Part shown: positions 48,930 to 60,005 of the stretch, in pieces | Numbering within the stretch: position 1 is the first letter of the stretch | Layout of the letters: each line of letters begins with the position of its first letter | Source of the DNA: Welwitschia mirabilis | Lineage: Eukaryota; Gnetophyta; Gnetopsida; Welwitschiales | Assembly: GCA_051453625.1 (NCBI GenBank) | Contig: JBOZIK010000001.1 | Span: 22,469,280 to 22,533,279, forward strand | Length of the DNA stretch: 64,000 nt | Reading direction: 5' to 3' | Made by a program: the position numbers and the translations under genes | Notes under the pieces: model-generated | The model's input: the letters and a program-made list of their open reading frames with translations, nothing else | Databases searched by the model: none | Told to the model about the DNA's origin: nothing

Positions 48930-49700
48930 GTAAAAAGAAAACAATATTTATCAAAAACTAATTCATAGGGAGAGAACACAAAGAAAATTTTTCTACATAG
49001 TTCTATAAACTAAAGGACATCATCAAGTTTTAAATCCCAATTGTTACATGAAGAGAAAACAATTTTTTAAAGTGTTTTCTTTATTTCCTATTTTCATTTT
49101 TAACTTGAATATTTATTTGCAAGTGAAAAGTATTAACAACATGATGTTAAATCCATAATTTTAATAAAGTTTCCTACAATTCTTGTTAATAGAATGAATT
49201 CCTTGATCACTTATAAGAATTATATAAAATACAAAATAGAAGTAAAAATGGGATTTAATAAATTGAAAAATGGTTAAGGCATCATTGGTTATGGTAAGAA
49301 GGGCTTTTACCTGTTTGGTTACATAATCTATGGAAATACGATTGCACTTCTTCTCATAATATGAGGGATCTAAAGGTTTAATATAATTAATTTTATAATA
49401 ATCAAAAGCTTTAAACTTTATGATGAATGAATGTCGCATATCTTCATTATGAGTTAAACATACAAAGTTTTGTCAAGCTTCACATTTATTAATAAATTTT
49501 AAAGAATTAGGGAATAACAAAGGACAATAGAATCTAGCATGAAGGATTTTCACAGTTATTTTATTTTCACTAAAGTTTCCTTTAGAAAATATCCTATGGT
49601 ATAGTCATCAAATTTCTTATTGTGCCCATTTTGAAATTTATGTTCTCATGATTAATGCTTACACATATAACAAAGAAAAGAAGAAACCCACTCATACTTA
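48930..49700 (-). pseudogene. Integrase of element F, copy 2 (decayed)
   Basis: An open stretch at 49161-49439 (minus) reads YYKINYIKPLD, IDYVTKQVKALLTITNDALT and LISDQGIHSIN, matching the gypsy integrase core 'WGIDFMGP', 'DYVTKWVEAIA..TNDA', 'ISDGGTHF'. The Gln in VTKQ replaces Trp. The first and second catalytic Asp regions can be placed (INY for IDF, so the first Asp is Asn; ISD retained). More open than copy 1 but still dead. Confidence 0.85.
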
Positions 49701-50059
49701 TCTAGCTTGTGGAGAAAATGTTTCATTGAGGAGAAATTCAAGTATAAGGTGTTTTATATGTAACAAGCTAATTTAAAATGTCTACATACCATGGATGAGA
49801 ATGTTTTTTATATTGATCTCTTACTTTTTTCACAACAAATACATATTCATTAGAAATTCATCCTTGACAATTAATGGTTCAAAGAAGGAAGAAGAAAACA
49901 TAAATGAAAAATATTATCATACATAGCATTATCTTTTTAACTTTATCCATAACTATAAGATTGAATTCATGAAGTAATAATATTCACTAAATTAAGATAG
50001 ACTTTATTATTCATTTAATCATAAGGTAATAAATGGTAAAAGAATTAATATAAATATTT

Positions 50060-50318
50060 ACATCATATCCCAAAAGGTAATGATAAATTTATTTCAAGAG
50101 AATGCACAATGGCTAGTAATTTCTTTTCAATAATTATGTAATTTAGTTGAGCTCTTGAAAATGTTTTAGTAGGATAAGTAACAAAATAAAACTTTTTACC
50201 ATCTTTTTGATCTAAAACTCCATCAATAGAATGATCACTAGAATTACACATTAATTCAAATTTACTAGTAAAGACTAATTACAAATACAATTTGGACTAT
50301 TTGATGGTGTTATTGGAG
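50060..50318 (-). pseudogene. RNase H of element F, copy 2 (truncated by B)
   Basis: The minus strand reads SKFELMCNSSDHSIDGVLDQKDG, TYPTKTF and LNYIIIEKKLLAIV, the gypsy RNase H pattern with CDASD changed to CNSSD, as in copy 1. The shared change means it predates the duplication of F. The domain is cut on its N-terminal side by the LTR of B at 50319. Confidence 0.85.
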
Positions 50319-51832
50319 TGTAAGTGTAGGTATGCTTAATAGGTTTCCAAGCAAATCAGAAAGAATTTGAAGCTTAATTAAGATAATCATATAAAACATC
50401 AACCTTAAAGATTATGAACCCTTTCTTAACATATTTGAAACTCCTTAATTTATCCAAATCATTATGAATCTAGTTTAAATGATGGTTGATGATTAAGAGA
50501 GTCAGAAAATGGGGGAAAAAATAGTATCATCTATCTAGTCGTCCAAATGACACTCAAAAGATGACTATACTGATTAATAAATAAAGAAATTAGGTTTCTA
50601 TTGATAGTCCTTCACTATATCATTTAGATAGAACACGATGATAATCATTTGTAAAGCCAAATTACATTTTGAAGATGGCCTTAGAAGATAATAGAGTATA
50701 CCATCAAATTCAACTCCTTGAGAAGATATAGAAATATGTCAATTAACTCCAAAGCCATAATCAAGTTTAGAAGAATATCTAATCTTAATCAATGTACTTT
50801 TAAAAGATGAAAAAAGACTAATTCCAGTAGGAGAAAACTTCATATGCTAAAAGGAAAGCTAGTTATAACTAAAGCAAGTAGAAGAAACTTTAGAAATCTA
50901 TCATCCTTCTAGTCAGTTGGACAATACCTCAACACAACTAGTAGGAATAGAAGAAACAAAAATCATAACTTCACAAATGCAGATGACACCTAGGTGGATG
51001 ACACTCATTGGTTACTCCACAAAGACACATAAAAGATAATAAGCTATTAGAAAATAAGATTAAGTATCATCCACCTTATTATTTGGATGACATCCAAATG
51101 GACAACAGTCCTAATTAATATAAAATGAACTCCATTAGTTATGAATCATTAACATAATTACTCCTACCCTCTTACTAGTATTTGACTATCCTAACCATTA
51201 AATTAAAGCTATAAATACCCCTTTAGATCCCTCATTTATCATCTTTAAGCATCAAAATTTCTTGTTTCATTAGAGCATTTTGGATATGGGATCCATCTTA
51301 GTTACAAAGAAGGGAATTTCTTAGTGTTAGGTTGTGTCTTTTTCATTGAAAAGATTTTGCTTTATAAGAGGATGTGGACATTTTTATTAATAAGATCTTG
51401 ATTTAAGTATTCTTACAATTTTTTCTCTTATGTTCTTCATATGTAATGTTAGAATTAAATAAATTACATAAGGTTAATTGTGAATTCTAATATAGTAAAT
51501 GAGCACCCACTTGAATGATAACAAGTTGGTAAACTTGATTAGTATTTGCATTTAGGATTGCATCTCATCTTTGCATTTTGCATTCATTTATTACATCATC
51601 AAATTTTTATTAATTTATCATTATGAAGTTAGAATAGGAAATAATTTTAGTTCTTCTCTTTTTTATTTAAACTAACCTTCCAAATGTACTTTTAAAATTC
51701 TCTCTAAAGGACAACATTCATGATGACTCTACATAGTAGTATGATTTATATGTATTAGATCCTTAACGTTATAGGTTAACATTAAAGAGAATTAATTAAA
51801 AATAAGAAGAAAATCACATGATTTGCATCCCA
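50319..51832 (+). repeat. 5' LTR of element B
   Basis: Ends ...GCATCCCA, six bases before the primer site. TATAAATA at 51210-51217 is the likely core promoter. At least five dyad motifs lie in the U3 part (50525-51110). The stretch after 51280 (GGGATCC, ACAAAGA.GG) is distantly similar to the R/U5 part of the LTRs of A and C. Confidence 0.75.
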
Positions 51833-51838
51833 AAAAAT

Positions 51839-51856
51839 TAGCTTCATTATCAAGGA
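51839..51856 (+). other. Primer binding site of element B (tRNA-Asp, decayed)
   Basis: TAGCTTCATTATCAAGGA differs from TGGCGCCGTTGCCGGGGA at eight positions, seven of them transitions. Confidence 0.75.
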
Positions 51857-51906
51857 GGAGTTTAAGAACATTTAGAAGATTGATTCTTACTACTCAAGTA
51901 AGTAAA

Positions 51907-51982
51907 TTGATATTAAGATGTTTAGTTCTATAGTGTATACATATTTGATATTAAGATGTTTAGTTCTATAGTGTATACATAT
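51907..51982 (+). repeat. Perfect 38-bp tandem duplication
   Basis: Two identical 38-base copies (51907-51944 and 51945-51982) in the leader of B. Identity in otherwise heavily mutated sequence suggests a recent event or an assembly error. Confidence 0.95.
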
Positions 51983-52261
51983 TTTTTTTCTTAGGTTAGT
52001 TTGCACTTTCACTTTATTAGTTTAGCTTACTCTTTAAATTTTTGTTATTTTTTCATTTAAAGTTAGAGACCATTATTTTTTTCAATAAACTTAGTCTACG
52101 CTTTATGTTGCATGCAATCTAAGTAAGTGTCACATCCACTATTGGTATACATCATTTTTGCACTTTGTGTGATCTAGAAGAGAGGTTTTCCTTGAGTGTA
52201 AAGAAGTTTCTTTTAGCATTTTATGAAAATGCAAAGAAATGATAACATAGAAAAATAAACA

Positions 52262-54190
52262 ATGGAAGAATTAATTTATTATCAAAGCAATTAAAAAATG
52301 GTTAGTGGATTTCAATTTAAGAACTTGAGGTGAAAAAGTTTTATTTCAATCTAAAATAGATGAAGATAATTATTCTTCTTTTCATATGTGTGAAAGTAAT
52401 TTATCTATTTTTGAAAGTAATTTATTTAAATCATATTCCTCTTTAAATTCCACTCATAAAACTTTTGTTCCTTTTAAACCTTTAAAAATATTATCCTCTT
52501 CTTTTACTTGTAGTTCTACTACATTAACTCTCAGGGACATGATAGCTTAAAGAAAAATAGAGATCTAAAACTCCTTTAATCTATCCAATGGATATGATGT
52601 AAAACTTAAAAACTAGTAAGCCTATTCTACCTTCTTAAAAGATGATGAAGAAGACCCTTTTCAACACTTAGCTAAAATAGAATAATGTATTCTTACCTCA
52701 GCAAATGAAAAAAAGAAGGTAGCTAATAGGACTTACATGATCATTTTTCCTTTCCCCCTTAGAGGTAAGGATAAAAATTGGTTGAAACTATTCTATANNN
52801 NNNNNNNNNNNNNNNNNNNNNNNNNNNNNNNNNNNNNNNNNNNNNNNNNATGAGTGAAGCAACCATAAGGAAAAGAAAAAAAGAAGTTATTAATTTTACA
52901 TAATATCCTTATGTAAATTATGCTACAACCAATGAAAGACTTTAAATTACTTCCTCATCCAATCCTATAGATGATTTTTTAAGAAATAAACTTGTTAATT
53001 AGTTCTATAATGAATTGAATAGCCAAATCAAGCAATTAGTATATTTTGAATGTGGTAGAAATTTACTTGACTTTAAAGGATACTTGAAAACTCTTAAAAA
53101 TATTAATATAAATTATTCAAACATGACCTAAACAAACCATTAAAGAAGGTAGAACTATAGGATAAATGTTGAATGACATTAAGAAGTTCAATGTGAAGAG
53201 TAATCTAGCTTTATCAACCTAATGTAAGATCTTATCAATACTTTAAAAACTTATACCAAGGCCTTGTATGATGCTAAAATATTAAATTAATTACCTCAAA
53301 CATCAACACTTTACTCTCATTATGAAATATATGAAAACAACACTTATTACACTAGAGATTATCTTGCCTTACTAACATGTAAAGAAATAATCTATAAAAA
53401 AGCCTATGCATTTAATCAAAGACCTAATACTTTCAAAAATAATTAAAAATTTTAGCTCCAAAATATTAGACCAAAATCAGTGTTTTGACATACGCTTGAT
53501 AACAAATATAGGAGCAATAACTTTTAGTTCAATAAATTTCAAATTTACAACATTCAGCCTAATAAATTTTACTCCCATAACTCTTCTAAGAATTATTCCC
53601 TTAGAAATTTAATTAAGAAATTTAAGAAAATAAAAGAGTCCACTAACAAAAATATGGAAAACTTTATAGGCATATTTCAACAAACCATCTTAAAAAACCA
53701 AAGATATCAAGGCTCGCTTACAACCCAAATCATTCTAACTTAAATGATGTTAAAAAGGATTGGAAGATAGTGACAAGAATTGAACATAATATAACTATTA
53801 ATGAGGCAGTCCCAACTACTTACAATCAAGAAGATCAAACATATGATGGTGACATAGAAACTATTAAATAACCTAGCTTTTCTTTAGCTCATAGAGAAAA
53901 ATACAACCATAACATGAATAATAAAAACATAGCAAATAAACCCATAACCCCTTAGTTAGAAAGATTAAAGACTAATCCTACCTATGATAATTATCTGTAG
54001 ACAATTACACGAGATGTGAGCATCAGCCTTTCTTTTTAAAAAATATTGCAAGATAATGCTAAATATAATAAAATTTGGATGGACATAGTTAAGAGAAAAT
54101 AGAAAAGAACCATAACAAGTAGGGCATTCATTACCTAATCCCTTTCTAACTTAGTAGCATAAAAATGTTCAAAATTTAAAGATCAAGAGG
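52262..54190 (+). pseudogene. Gag of element B (decayed)
   Basis: A possible start is the ATG at 52262. The segment around 52650-52800 (FQHLAKIE, LTSANEKKKVANRTYMIIF, LRGKDKNWLK) aligns with gag of A (LIVEIEQLILTSENGNKKI, GRAKIWLK), and 52850-52900 (MSEATIRKRKKEVINF) aligns with MSEEIMRKRKKEITNF in A. A 52-N gap (52798-52849) falls in the capsid domain. Frameshifts and stops are frequent. Small open frames at 53406-53612 are remnants of the C-terminal part. Confidence 0.8.
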
Positions 54191-54780
54191 TTGTCATAGT
54201 TAGAATTATATTGAAAGGAAGAAAATTGATTAAGACAATACTAATAAACATAGGGCCTAGTGTCAACGTTATGCCATTTCAAATTTGTAAAAAGTTTAGG
54301 TTAAAAAATAGAATTAAATCAACAGGAGTTGTATTAGAACTAGCTAATGCAACTCTTAAAAAACAAATTGGGGTTATTAAAGATCTAGTCATATAAATTA
54401 AAGAAGCCTTTTATCCTATAGATGTAATCATTATTGATGTAGAACACAATGGAAGATACCCTTTACTCTTAGGAAGATATTTTTGTGCAAGCACACAAAA
54501 AGGAATGAGGGAATTCCATGTATAGAATAAGAAATTCATTATTAGAGTCTTTGATGAATATGAAAATGATATGGAAGAAGATTATGGACATGAGCAACAA
54601 ATTAGACCCTTCATGTTTATTCAACATCATCCTTTAAAAGAAAGGCTTCTTCCTTTACATAATTCAACTATATTTGATGATCTTGAAGAATGTGAAGAAA
54701 TCTTAAAAAGTCTTAATTCCTTCAATCCATGTTATCTTAATAATGACCTTTTAGGTAATAACTTAAATGAATAAATAAAT
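54191..54780 (+). pseudogene. Aspartic protease of element B (catalytic Asp lost)
   Basis: Reads LIKTILINIGPSVNVMPFQI (54220-54285), where the family has 'ALIDIGASVN'. The catalytic Asp is Asn (AAC, 54247-54249), a G-to-A change. One stop, then IKEAFYPIDVIIIDVEH and YPLLLGRYFC. The following acidic segment (MEEDYGHEQQIRPFMFIQHH) is open for 67 codons and matches the same region in A. Confidence 0.9.
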
Positions 54781-55159
54781 GAAAACTTTAAATTCCTCAT
54801 TAATCTTAATGTTCAAAATCTTAAAACCATAAAAATCCTCTTATGCTAAGATGGGATTCCAACAATAATGAGAGATAGTTCTAATTTGGAACTTAAAGAA
54901 TTGCTAAATGGATTGAAATACATCTTTTGAATAATGACCTTCAAAAACCCTTAATTATTAATGCATGTCTTCATCCTTAGCAAGAATAATTACTACTTCA
55001 ACTTATTAATTTCAAAAAACATACTTTTTCTTGAACTCACAAAGATCTTTCATCCATTTCTTCTTTCATTATTCAACATAAAATTTATTTGGAAGATAAT
55101 GTTAAACCCATTAGACAACCATAAAGGAAACTTAACCTTACCATTAATCAAGTGGTAAA

Positions 55160-55760
55160 AGAAGAAATCATTAAACTTATAGATGTATGGATCATTTATG
55201 ATATATCTAATAGTGAATGAATTAATGCTATTATTATAGTACTAAAAAAGGATGGGAAGTGATGAGTTTGCATTGATTTTAGAAAGCTTAATGATGTTAC
55301 CAAGAAAGATTGTTATCCCTTGTTATTTGTAGATTAAATTATTGATAAGGTCCAAGGTAATGCATGTTATTGCTTTTTTGATGAATATAGTGGTTTTAAT
55401 CAAGTATGCATAGCCAATTANNNNNNNNNNNNNNNNNNNNNNNNNNNNNNNNNNNNNNNNNNNNNNNNNNNNNNNNNNNNNNNNNNNNNNNNNNNNNNNN
55501 NNNNNNNNNNNNNNNNNNNNTACTTTTTTGATGAATATAGTGGTTTTAATCAAGTATGCATAGCCAATTAAGATAAATCCAAAACAACTTTTACCTCTCC
55601 TTTTGGTATCTTTACCTTTAGAAGAATGCACTTTTTTAATACACCTAAAACCTTTCAAAGAGCCATGATGGGTATCTTTTTAGATATTAAGAAGTAAATA
55701 AAAATATTCATAGATGAATTTTCTATTTTTTATAATTCTTTTAAGTAAACCTTAGATAAA
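55160..55760 (+). pseudogene. Reverse transcriptase of element B (decayed, FIDE active site)
   Basis: Reads AIIIVLKKDGK, VCIDFRKLNDVTKKDCYPL, CYCFFDEYSGFNQVCIA, KTTFTSPFGIFTFRRM, KTFQRAMMGIF and IFIDEFSIFY. These are the successive RT motifs of Athila-lineage gypsy elements. The active site has Asp (55713-55715) then Glu (GAA, 55716-55718) instead of Asp-Asp. A 100-N gap (55421-55520) repeats about 60 bases on each side. Stops interrupt it. Confidence 0.9.
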
Positions 55761-56029
55761 TTGAAAAGATTCCTTAACTAATGCATAGAAATTGTCCTTC
55801 ATCTAAGTTAGGAAAAAAGCTACTTCTTCGTAAGGGATGGGATAGTTTTAGATCATTATATTTTTAACAATTTCATTTACTTTTGTCCTACTAAAATAGA
55901 TATCACTAGAAACTTCCCTCCTCCAACCAATATAAAATAATCTAAATCTTTTCTTGATCATGCTAGTTTTATTAAAGATTCATTAAGGATTATGTCAAAA
56001 TTTACAAACCTCTTTATTATCTCTTAGAA

Positions 56030-56520
56030 AAGAAGGTTGAATTTGATTGGAATGAGTCTTGTTAATATGCCTTTGAAGATATTAGAGACAAGATCACCTC
56101 AGCACCTATTGTAGAAGGATCTAATTGGAATAAAGGACTTTAAACTTATGTATGATGTAAGTACCATTGTTGTAGAAGGTGTATTATGATAAAAACATAA
56201 GAAGGGTTATAATATTATTGCTATATTAGTAAAACCCTTTTAGAAGTCTAATTTTATTATCCCACCACTAAAAAAGGAATGCTTACCATCATCTCTTGTC
56301 TTGATAAACTTTAATAGTATCTTTTTTATTTCCTTATTAACATTTATACTAATCATGCTACCGTTTAGTATTCAATGACTAAGAAAGATTCTAGTGCAAG
56401 ACTTATAGATAGGTGTTGTTAATGCAAGAATTCAACTTAACCATCATTAATAAACAAGAAAAACATAATTGTATTATTGATCATTTATCTAGAATCCCTC
56501 ATGAGCAACATCCCCTACAT
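56030..56520 (+). pseudogene. RNase H and linker of element B (decayed)
   Basis: Segments FDWNESC.YAFEDIRDKITSAPIV, GFKLMYDVSTIVVEGVL and KHKKGYNIIAI fit the RNase H pattern; the CDASD motif reads YDVST. Further on, IINKQEKHNCIIDHLSRIPHE matches the conserved linker 'VVADHLSRL' before integrase. At least two frameshifts. Confidence 0.8.
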
Positions 56521-56739
56521 TTTTCTCTATAAATTTCTATCCAATTTAATTTTCTAGACGAGCAACTTCTTCCAATAATACATTTTTATTTCATCTCTTC
56601 TAAACACCCTACTTTATGATATACTTATATTGTTAATTATCTTATTAGCTTAAAAACTTTCCAACATTAGACTCACAATTAAAAAAAATATTTTCTTTAT
56701 AGAATGGAAAACTATGAGTGGCATAAATCATATTTTTAT

Positions 56740-57338
56740 TGAAAATGTAAAGATTAAATCATGCACAAATGTATATGAGAATGGAAAAAATATGATATCT
56801 TTACTCTTTGTCATGGTCATGTGTGTGAAAGTCATCTTAGTGGCTAAAAAACGTCTATGAGAAATCCTTTCCTACCCTCTTTAAATATTTACTTAACTTC
56901 ACAAGAAAATGTGTTACTTATCATCATTTTAGTAGCCTTTTAAGATCTTAATACATGTTCCCCTAACCTATCTTAGAGTGTGAACCTTTTGATTATTACG
57001 GTATAGACTTCATAGGCTCTCTTACACCATATTTTTATAATAAAAATTACATCTTAATGACTATGATTTATGTAACCAAATGGATAGAAGTCATTCCCTA
57101 CAAATGATGTCAAAACTATATGGTATTTTCCTAGATCTTACATTTTCCATAATTTGAATTTTTTAGAATCCTGATTAGTGAGAAAGACATTCATTTTATA
57201 AATACGGTTCTTAGAAAATCATTTTTATCTATTTAAATTAAGCATAGGCTAGCTAATTATAATGTTCCAAATTCACTATTTATAATGAAGTATGTTAAGC
57301 TACTAAATAAACATGATTAAGGAGTTGTTATGAATGGG
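56740..57338 (+). pseudogene. Integrase of element B (decayed, cut by D)
   Basis: Contains CEPFDYYGIDFIGSLTPYF, NKNYILMTMIYVTKWIEVI and LISEKDIHFIN, matching 'FD.WGIDFMGP', 'NKYILVAVDYVTKWVEAI' and 'ISDGGTHFCN' of gypsy integrases. The first catalytic Asp (GIDF) is present; the second is Glu (SEKD for SDGG). The reading ends at the LTR of D (57339), before the end of the core. Confidence 0.85.
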
Positions 57339-57672
57339 TGTAACCCAAATATGTAAAACTGTGTCCTTTCATTATGCTATTTAAGCCTATGGCATTAGGT
57401 GAGGGTGGATAGACTAGGGGGATGTAACCAATGATAACCTTGATTAATCCTAAGGGTCAAAAAAGTAGGACTCAGGTCGTAGTTCACGTCCTTATCTTTG
57501 ACCACCAATCCAAGGCTATTAGCTAATGATAAGAAATGTAATCTGCTGATGTCAATAATAAAGTGGATCTTTTCTTAAATTGTTTCTTGTTATTTTTTTT
57601 GTTCTTAACATAATATTTAAATGTTCCTATTTGTAATGAAATGATCTTAAAATGATAAAATGAAACATTGCA
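57339..57672 (+). repeat. 5' LTR of element D
   Basis: Starts TGTAACCC and ends ...ACATTGCA two bases before the primer site. A TATA-like TATTTAAG lies near 57380. A 334-base LTR suits short-LTR chromoviruses. The start is set by the end of B integrase similarity and the TG.TAACCC form. Confidence 0.7.
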
Positions 57673-57674
57673 TT

Positions 57675-57686
57675 TGGTATTAAAGC
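57675..57686 (+). other. Primer binding site of element D (initiator tRNA-Met)
   Basis: TGGTATTAAAGC, two transitions from TGGTATCAGAGC. Confidence 0.85.
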
Positions 57687-57889
57687 CAATGCTAAGTAAT
57701 AAATGCTACTTAAAAGAAAAGCAAAGAAAGAAACTCAGTATTATAATTTTAAGAAGAGAAGCATAACATTAAGAAAATAATCTAAAAGGCAACCATTGCA
57801 TAATAGATGAAGTAGAAAAGATAAAAAAAAGCACAACAAATAATACATAAGGCATCACACCTTATAATAATAGAAATCAGGAAATCATT

Positions 57890-58782
57890 ATTGAAAAGGA
57901 AAAAAGTCCTTCACAAAAAATGTAATGGTATTATGATCCTCAGTGCCTAAAATAGATGGCTCCACATCACTCGAAATTATATCCATCCCAGTAATAGTCT
58001 AAGGAACTATTATAGTACTAACCTCAATAGAAGAAGATCTTATCACAGAAACCACCCTGACGATGGAGTGTGTCTTATTGTAAAGCTTCATAGAAATCTT
58101 ACTATAAGCCCTTAAAGTCCCCAAGATATGCTAGTTAGAGAGCTCATTATCATGGTATAAAACATTGATGTCATTAATGGTAATGGCCAGATGATCTTCA
58201 CAAGCTTAAATCATCCTCTCACTTTTTATTAAACGAGTGGATAGAGTAGCTTGAATCTCCTCTAGAGCTGTAATCTAGAAAGCATTTAGTCATGAAATCT
58301 TCTCAAAAGGTGCATGTTTTCCATTTGATTTTATAGCATGCAAAGGAAATCACTCATGATCTCTTGTTCCTCCCCTCATGGTGAGCCATATAGTAAAAGG
58401 AGTCTATCATGTCGATCAAGTTGTAAAAATCTTGGAGTGAAGTAGACCATTCTTGTTGTGGAGTACAATGAAAGGTAAAATACATAGATTAGCTATACTC
58501 AAAATCCCATAAAGAATCTATTACTTTAGAATGGTGATAATTGTAAACATCATTGAAGTAATGTGGATGAGCAACCTATGTACATAATAAACTAGAAATA
58601 GTTTGGTACTTTCATAGTTGATCCATGAGTGCTTTAATGTTTGAGTGATAGAGAAGATCTATGAGATTGGAGAAGATGATCAAAGAGAAATCCTACTTCA
58701 TATTTCATTATTGTATCTCCAATTTTGTAGACCTAATATTGGTAGAATTCCAAGAAATAGTAAGACATAGTCTTTGAACCAT
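57890..58782 (-). pseudogene. Unrecognised antisense gene in element D (decayed)
   Basis: Minus-strand frame with ATG at 58780-58782 (MVQRLCLTISWNSTNIRSTK). It continues with short interruptions through HPHYFNDVYNYHHSKVID, EWSTSLQDFYNLIDMIDS and, after a frameshift near 58375, ALEEIQATLSTRLIKSERMI, HLAITINDINVLYHDNELSN and TITGMDIISSDVEPS. About 290 codons. Most stops are at sites where C-to-T or G-to-A change of Gln, Trp or Arg codons would produce them, so it once encoded a protein. A minus-strand TATA box lies about 240 bases upstream. I do not recognise the family. It sits antisense between the 5' LTR and gag of D. Antisense ORFs exist in some plant LTR elements, but no match is claimed. 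Confidence 0.55.
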
Positions 58783-59021
58783 ACCTTGAAAATATAGTTA
58801 TTATGACAAAGAAACAGTAGAGGAGAAATAGTATTTATAGAAAGTGAGGAGCATTGAAGGAATATCAAAGACCTATAAAAATGTGATAAAATTATATAAA
58901 AGAATCATTAAGAGACAAAATAATAATGCACATAGAAAGAAACAATAGCAAAATAAGGAGAGGTAAAGATTACCACTTGATTGTGATATGATTAAAAGGA
59001 GGTAAAAATGAGGGATCCAAA

Positions 59022-59032
59022 GGGTATTTATA
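59022..59032 (-). promoter_or_regulatory. TATA box for the antisense gene of D
   Basis: The minus strand reads TATAAATACCC, about 240 bases upstream of the ATG at 58782. A second TATA-like CTATAAATACTA lies near 58830. The spacing suits a plant promoter with a leader of about 200 bases. Inference from motif and position only. Confidence 0.5.
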
Positions 59033-59164
59033 GAAGTGGACCTAGGGTTAAGTAATTACAAGAATAAAGTTAAACTATAATAAACAGTATCAATTAATCA
59101 AAGATTAAGTAGAAGTGGAACATAGTTAAAATTACAATTAGATCCCAAAACTAGAGTCAATGAT

Positions 59165-59940
59165 GATGTCACACTTAGAAGACTAACATTGCACTTGAGT
59201 GTTTAGTGCTACACTCGAGTTCCTGATGTCGCACTTGAGTGTCCAACATTGCACTTAATTTAGCAAGCCCTTGATACCTCTTCTTTGCCCTTGGCATAAA
59301 CCACTTTGCTATAGCTTGCTTATGATAAAGATCTTTAACATCACACTCTGGTATCTGACATCACACTTAGGTGTCTGATGTCATACTTAAGTTCCTAATA
59401 TTATAGTTAAATGCCCAACATTACACTTTATTTCATAAGATTCTAGCACCTTCTATTTACCCTTAACATCACCCATTCTACTTTAGCTTGCTTGTGAAGA
59501 ATGTCTCTGACATCGTACTTTAATATTTGATGTCACACTTGGATGTGCAACGTCACACTTAAGTGTCTGATGTCATACTTACTTCTGTAAGATCTTGGCA
59601 TCTTCTATTCATCCCTAGCATAGCCTACTCTACTCTAATTTACCTATGATAGAGATCTTTGACATTGCACTTGGGTGTTCGACGTTACACTTGGGTGACC
59701 AATATTGCACTTGGATTCCCAACCTCATACTTACACCTGTAAGTCCTTAGCACATCTTGTTCAACTCCAATGCTTGCCACCTCATCTTAGCTTACTCCAT
59801 AAAAAAGCCCTGATGTTATACTTGGATGTTTAACATTGCACTTGGATGATTAATTCCACACTTAAATACCTAGTATCATAGTTTAATCTTAATACTTATG
59901 TATCATCCAACATCATACTTGGGATACCCAATAACATACC
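59165..59940. repeat. Higher-order minisatellite (20-bp units with 72-bp spacers)
   Basis: Twenty-base units of form GAYRTCRCACTTGRGTGTCC alternate with a conserved spacer of about 72 bases that starts AAG.C.T.GCA. Five units at 59165-59264; spacer; five units; spacer at 59437; four units; spacer at 59589; four units; spacer at 59741; then diverged units to about 59940. Spacer-to-spacer distances are 172, 152 and 152, that is 72+5x20, 72+4x20, 72+4x20. Because 20 is not a multiple of three, it is unlikely to be coding. It lies just upstream of the antisense promoter. Confidence 0.9.
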
Positions 59941-59964
59941 TCCTTGATAGTTATCACTAATGGA

Positions 59965-60005
59965 ACCCACATTATTAAAGGTTGCACCCACATTATTAAA
60001 GGTTG
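59965..60005. repeat. 21-bp tandem duplication
   Basis: The 21-base ACCCACATTATTAAAGGTTG(C) occurs twice in a row at 59965-59985 and 59986-60005. Confidence 0.9.

Larger units (their letters stand above)
47772..50318 (-). repeat. Unit 3 tail of element F
   Basis: Aligns with 9327-12310 of unit 1, starting at the right CTTTT target duplication of G (47772-47776). It ends where the LTR of element B starts. Unlike units 1 and 2, no copia junction interrupts RNase H here, so this shows the ancestral state of F. Confidence 0.75.
50319..57338 (+). mobile_element. Element B: Athila-like Ty3/gypsy element, cut by D
   Basis: Order on the plus strand: 5' LTR 50319-51832, primer site, gag, protease, RT, RNase H, integrase. 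The integrase ends at 57338, where element D begins, so the 3' part and 3' LTR of B lie beyond the window or are lost. The LTR start (TGTAAGTG..TTAATAGGT) is inferred by comparison with the LTR of C and is approximate; the base five-mer before it is TGGAG. All genes are broken. Confidence 0.85.

Noticed and set aside
53406-53612. Separate small gene inside element B
   Set aside because: Lies within the gag C-terminal region of B, in line with frameshifted gag remnants; no independent start context or conservation.
59165-59940. Possible CRISPR array (regular repeats with spacers)
   Set aside because: Plant nuclear context, 20-bp units directly adjoining one another, and spacers conserved among themselves. 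It is a higher-order minisatellite.
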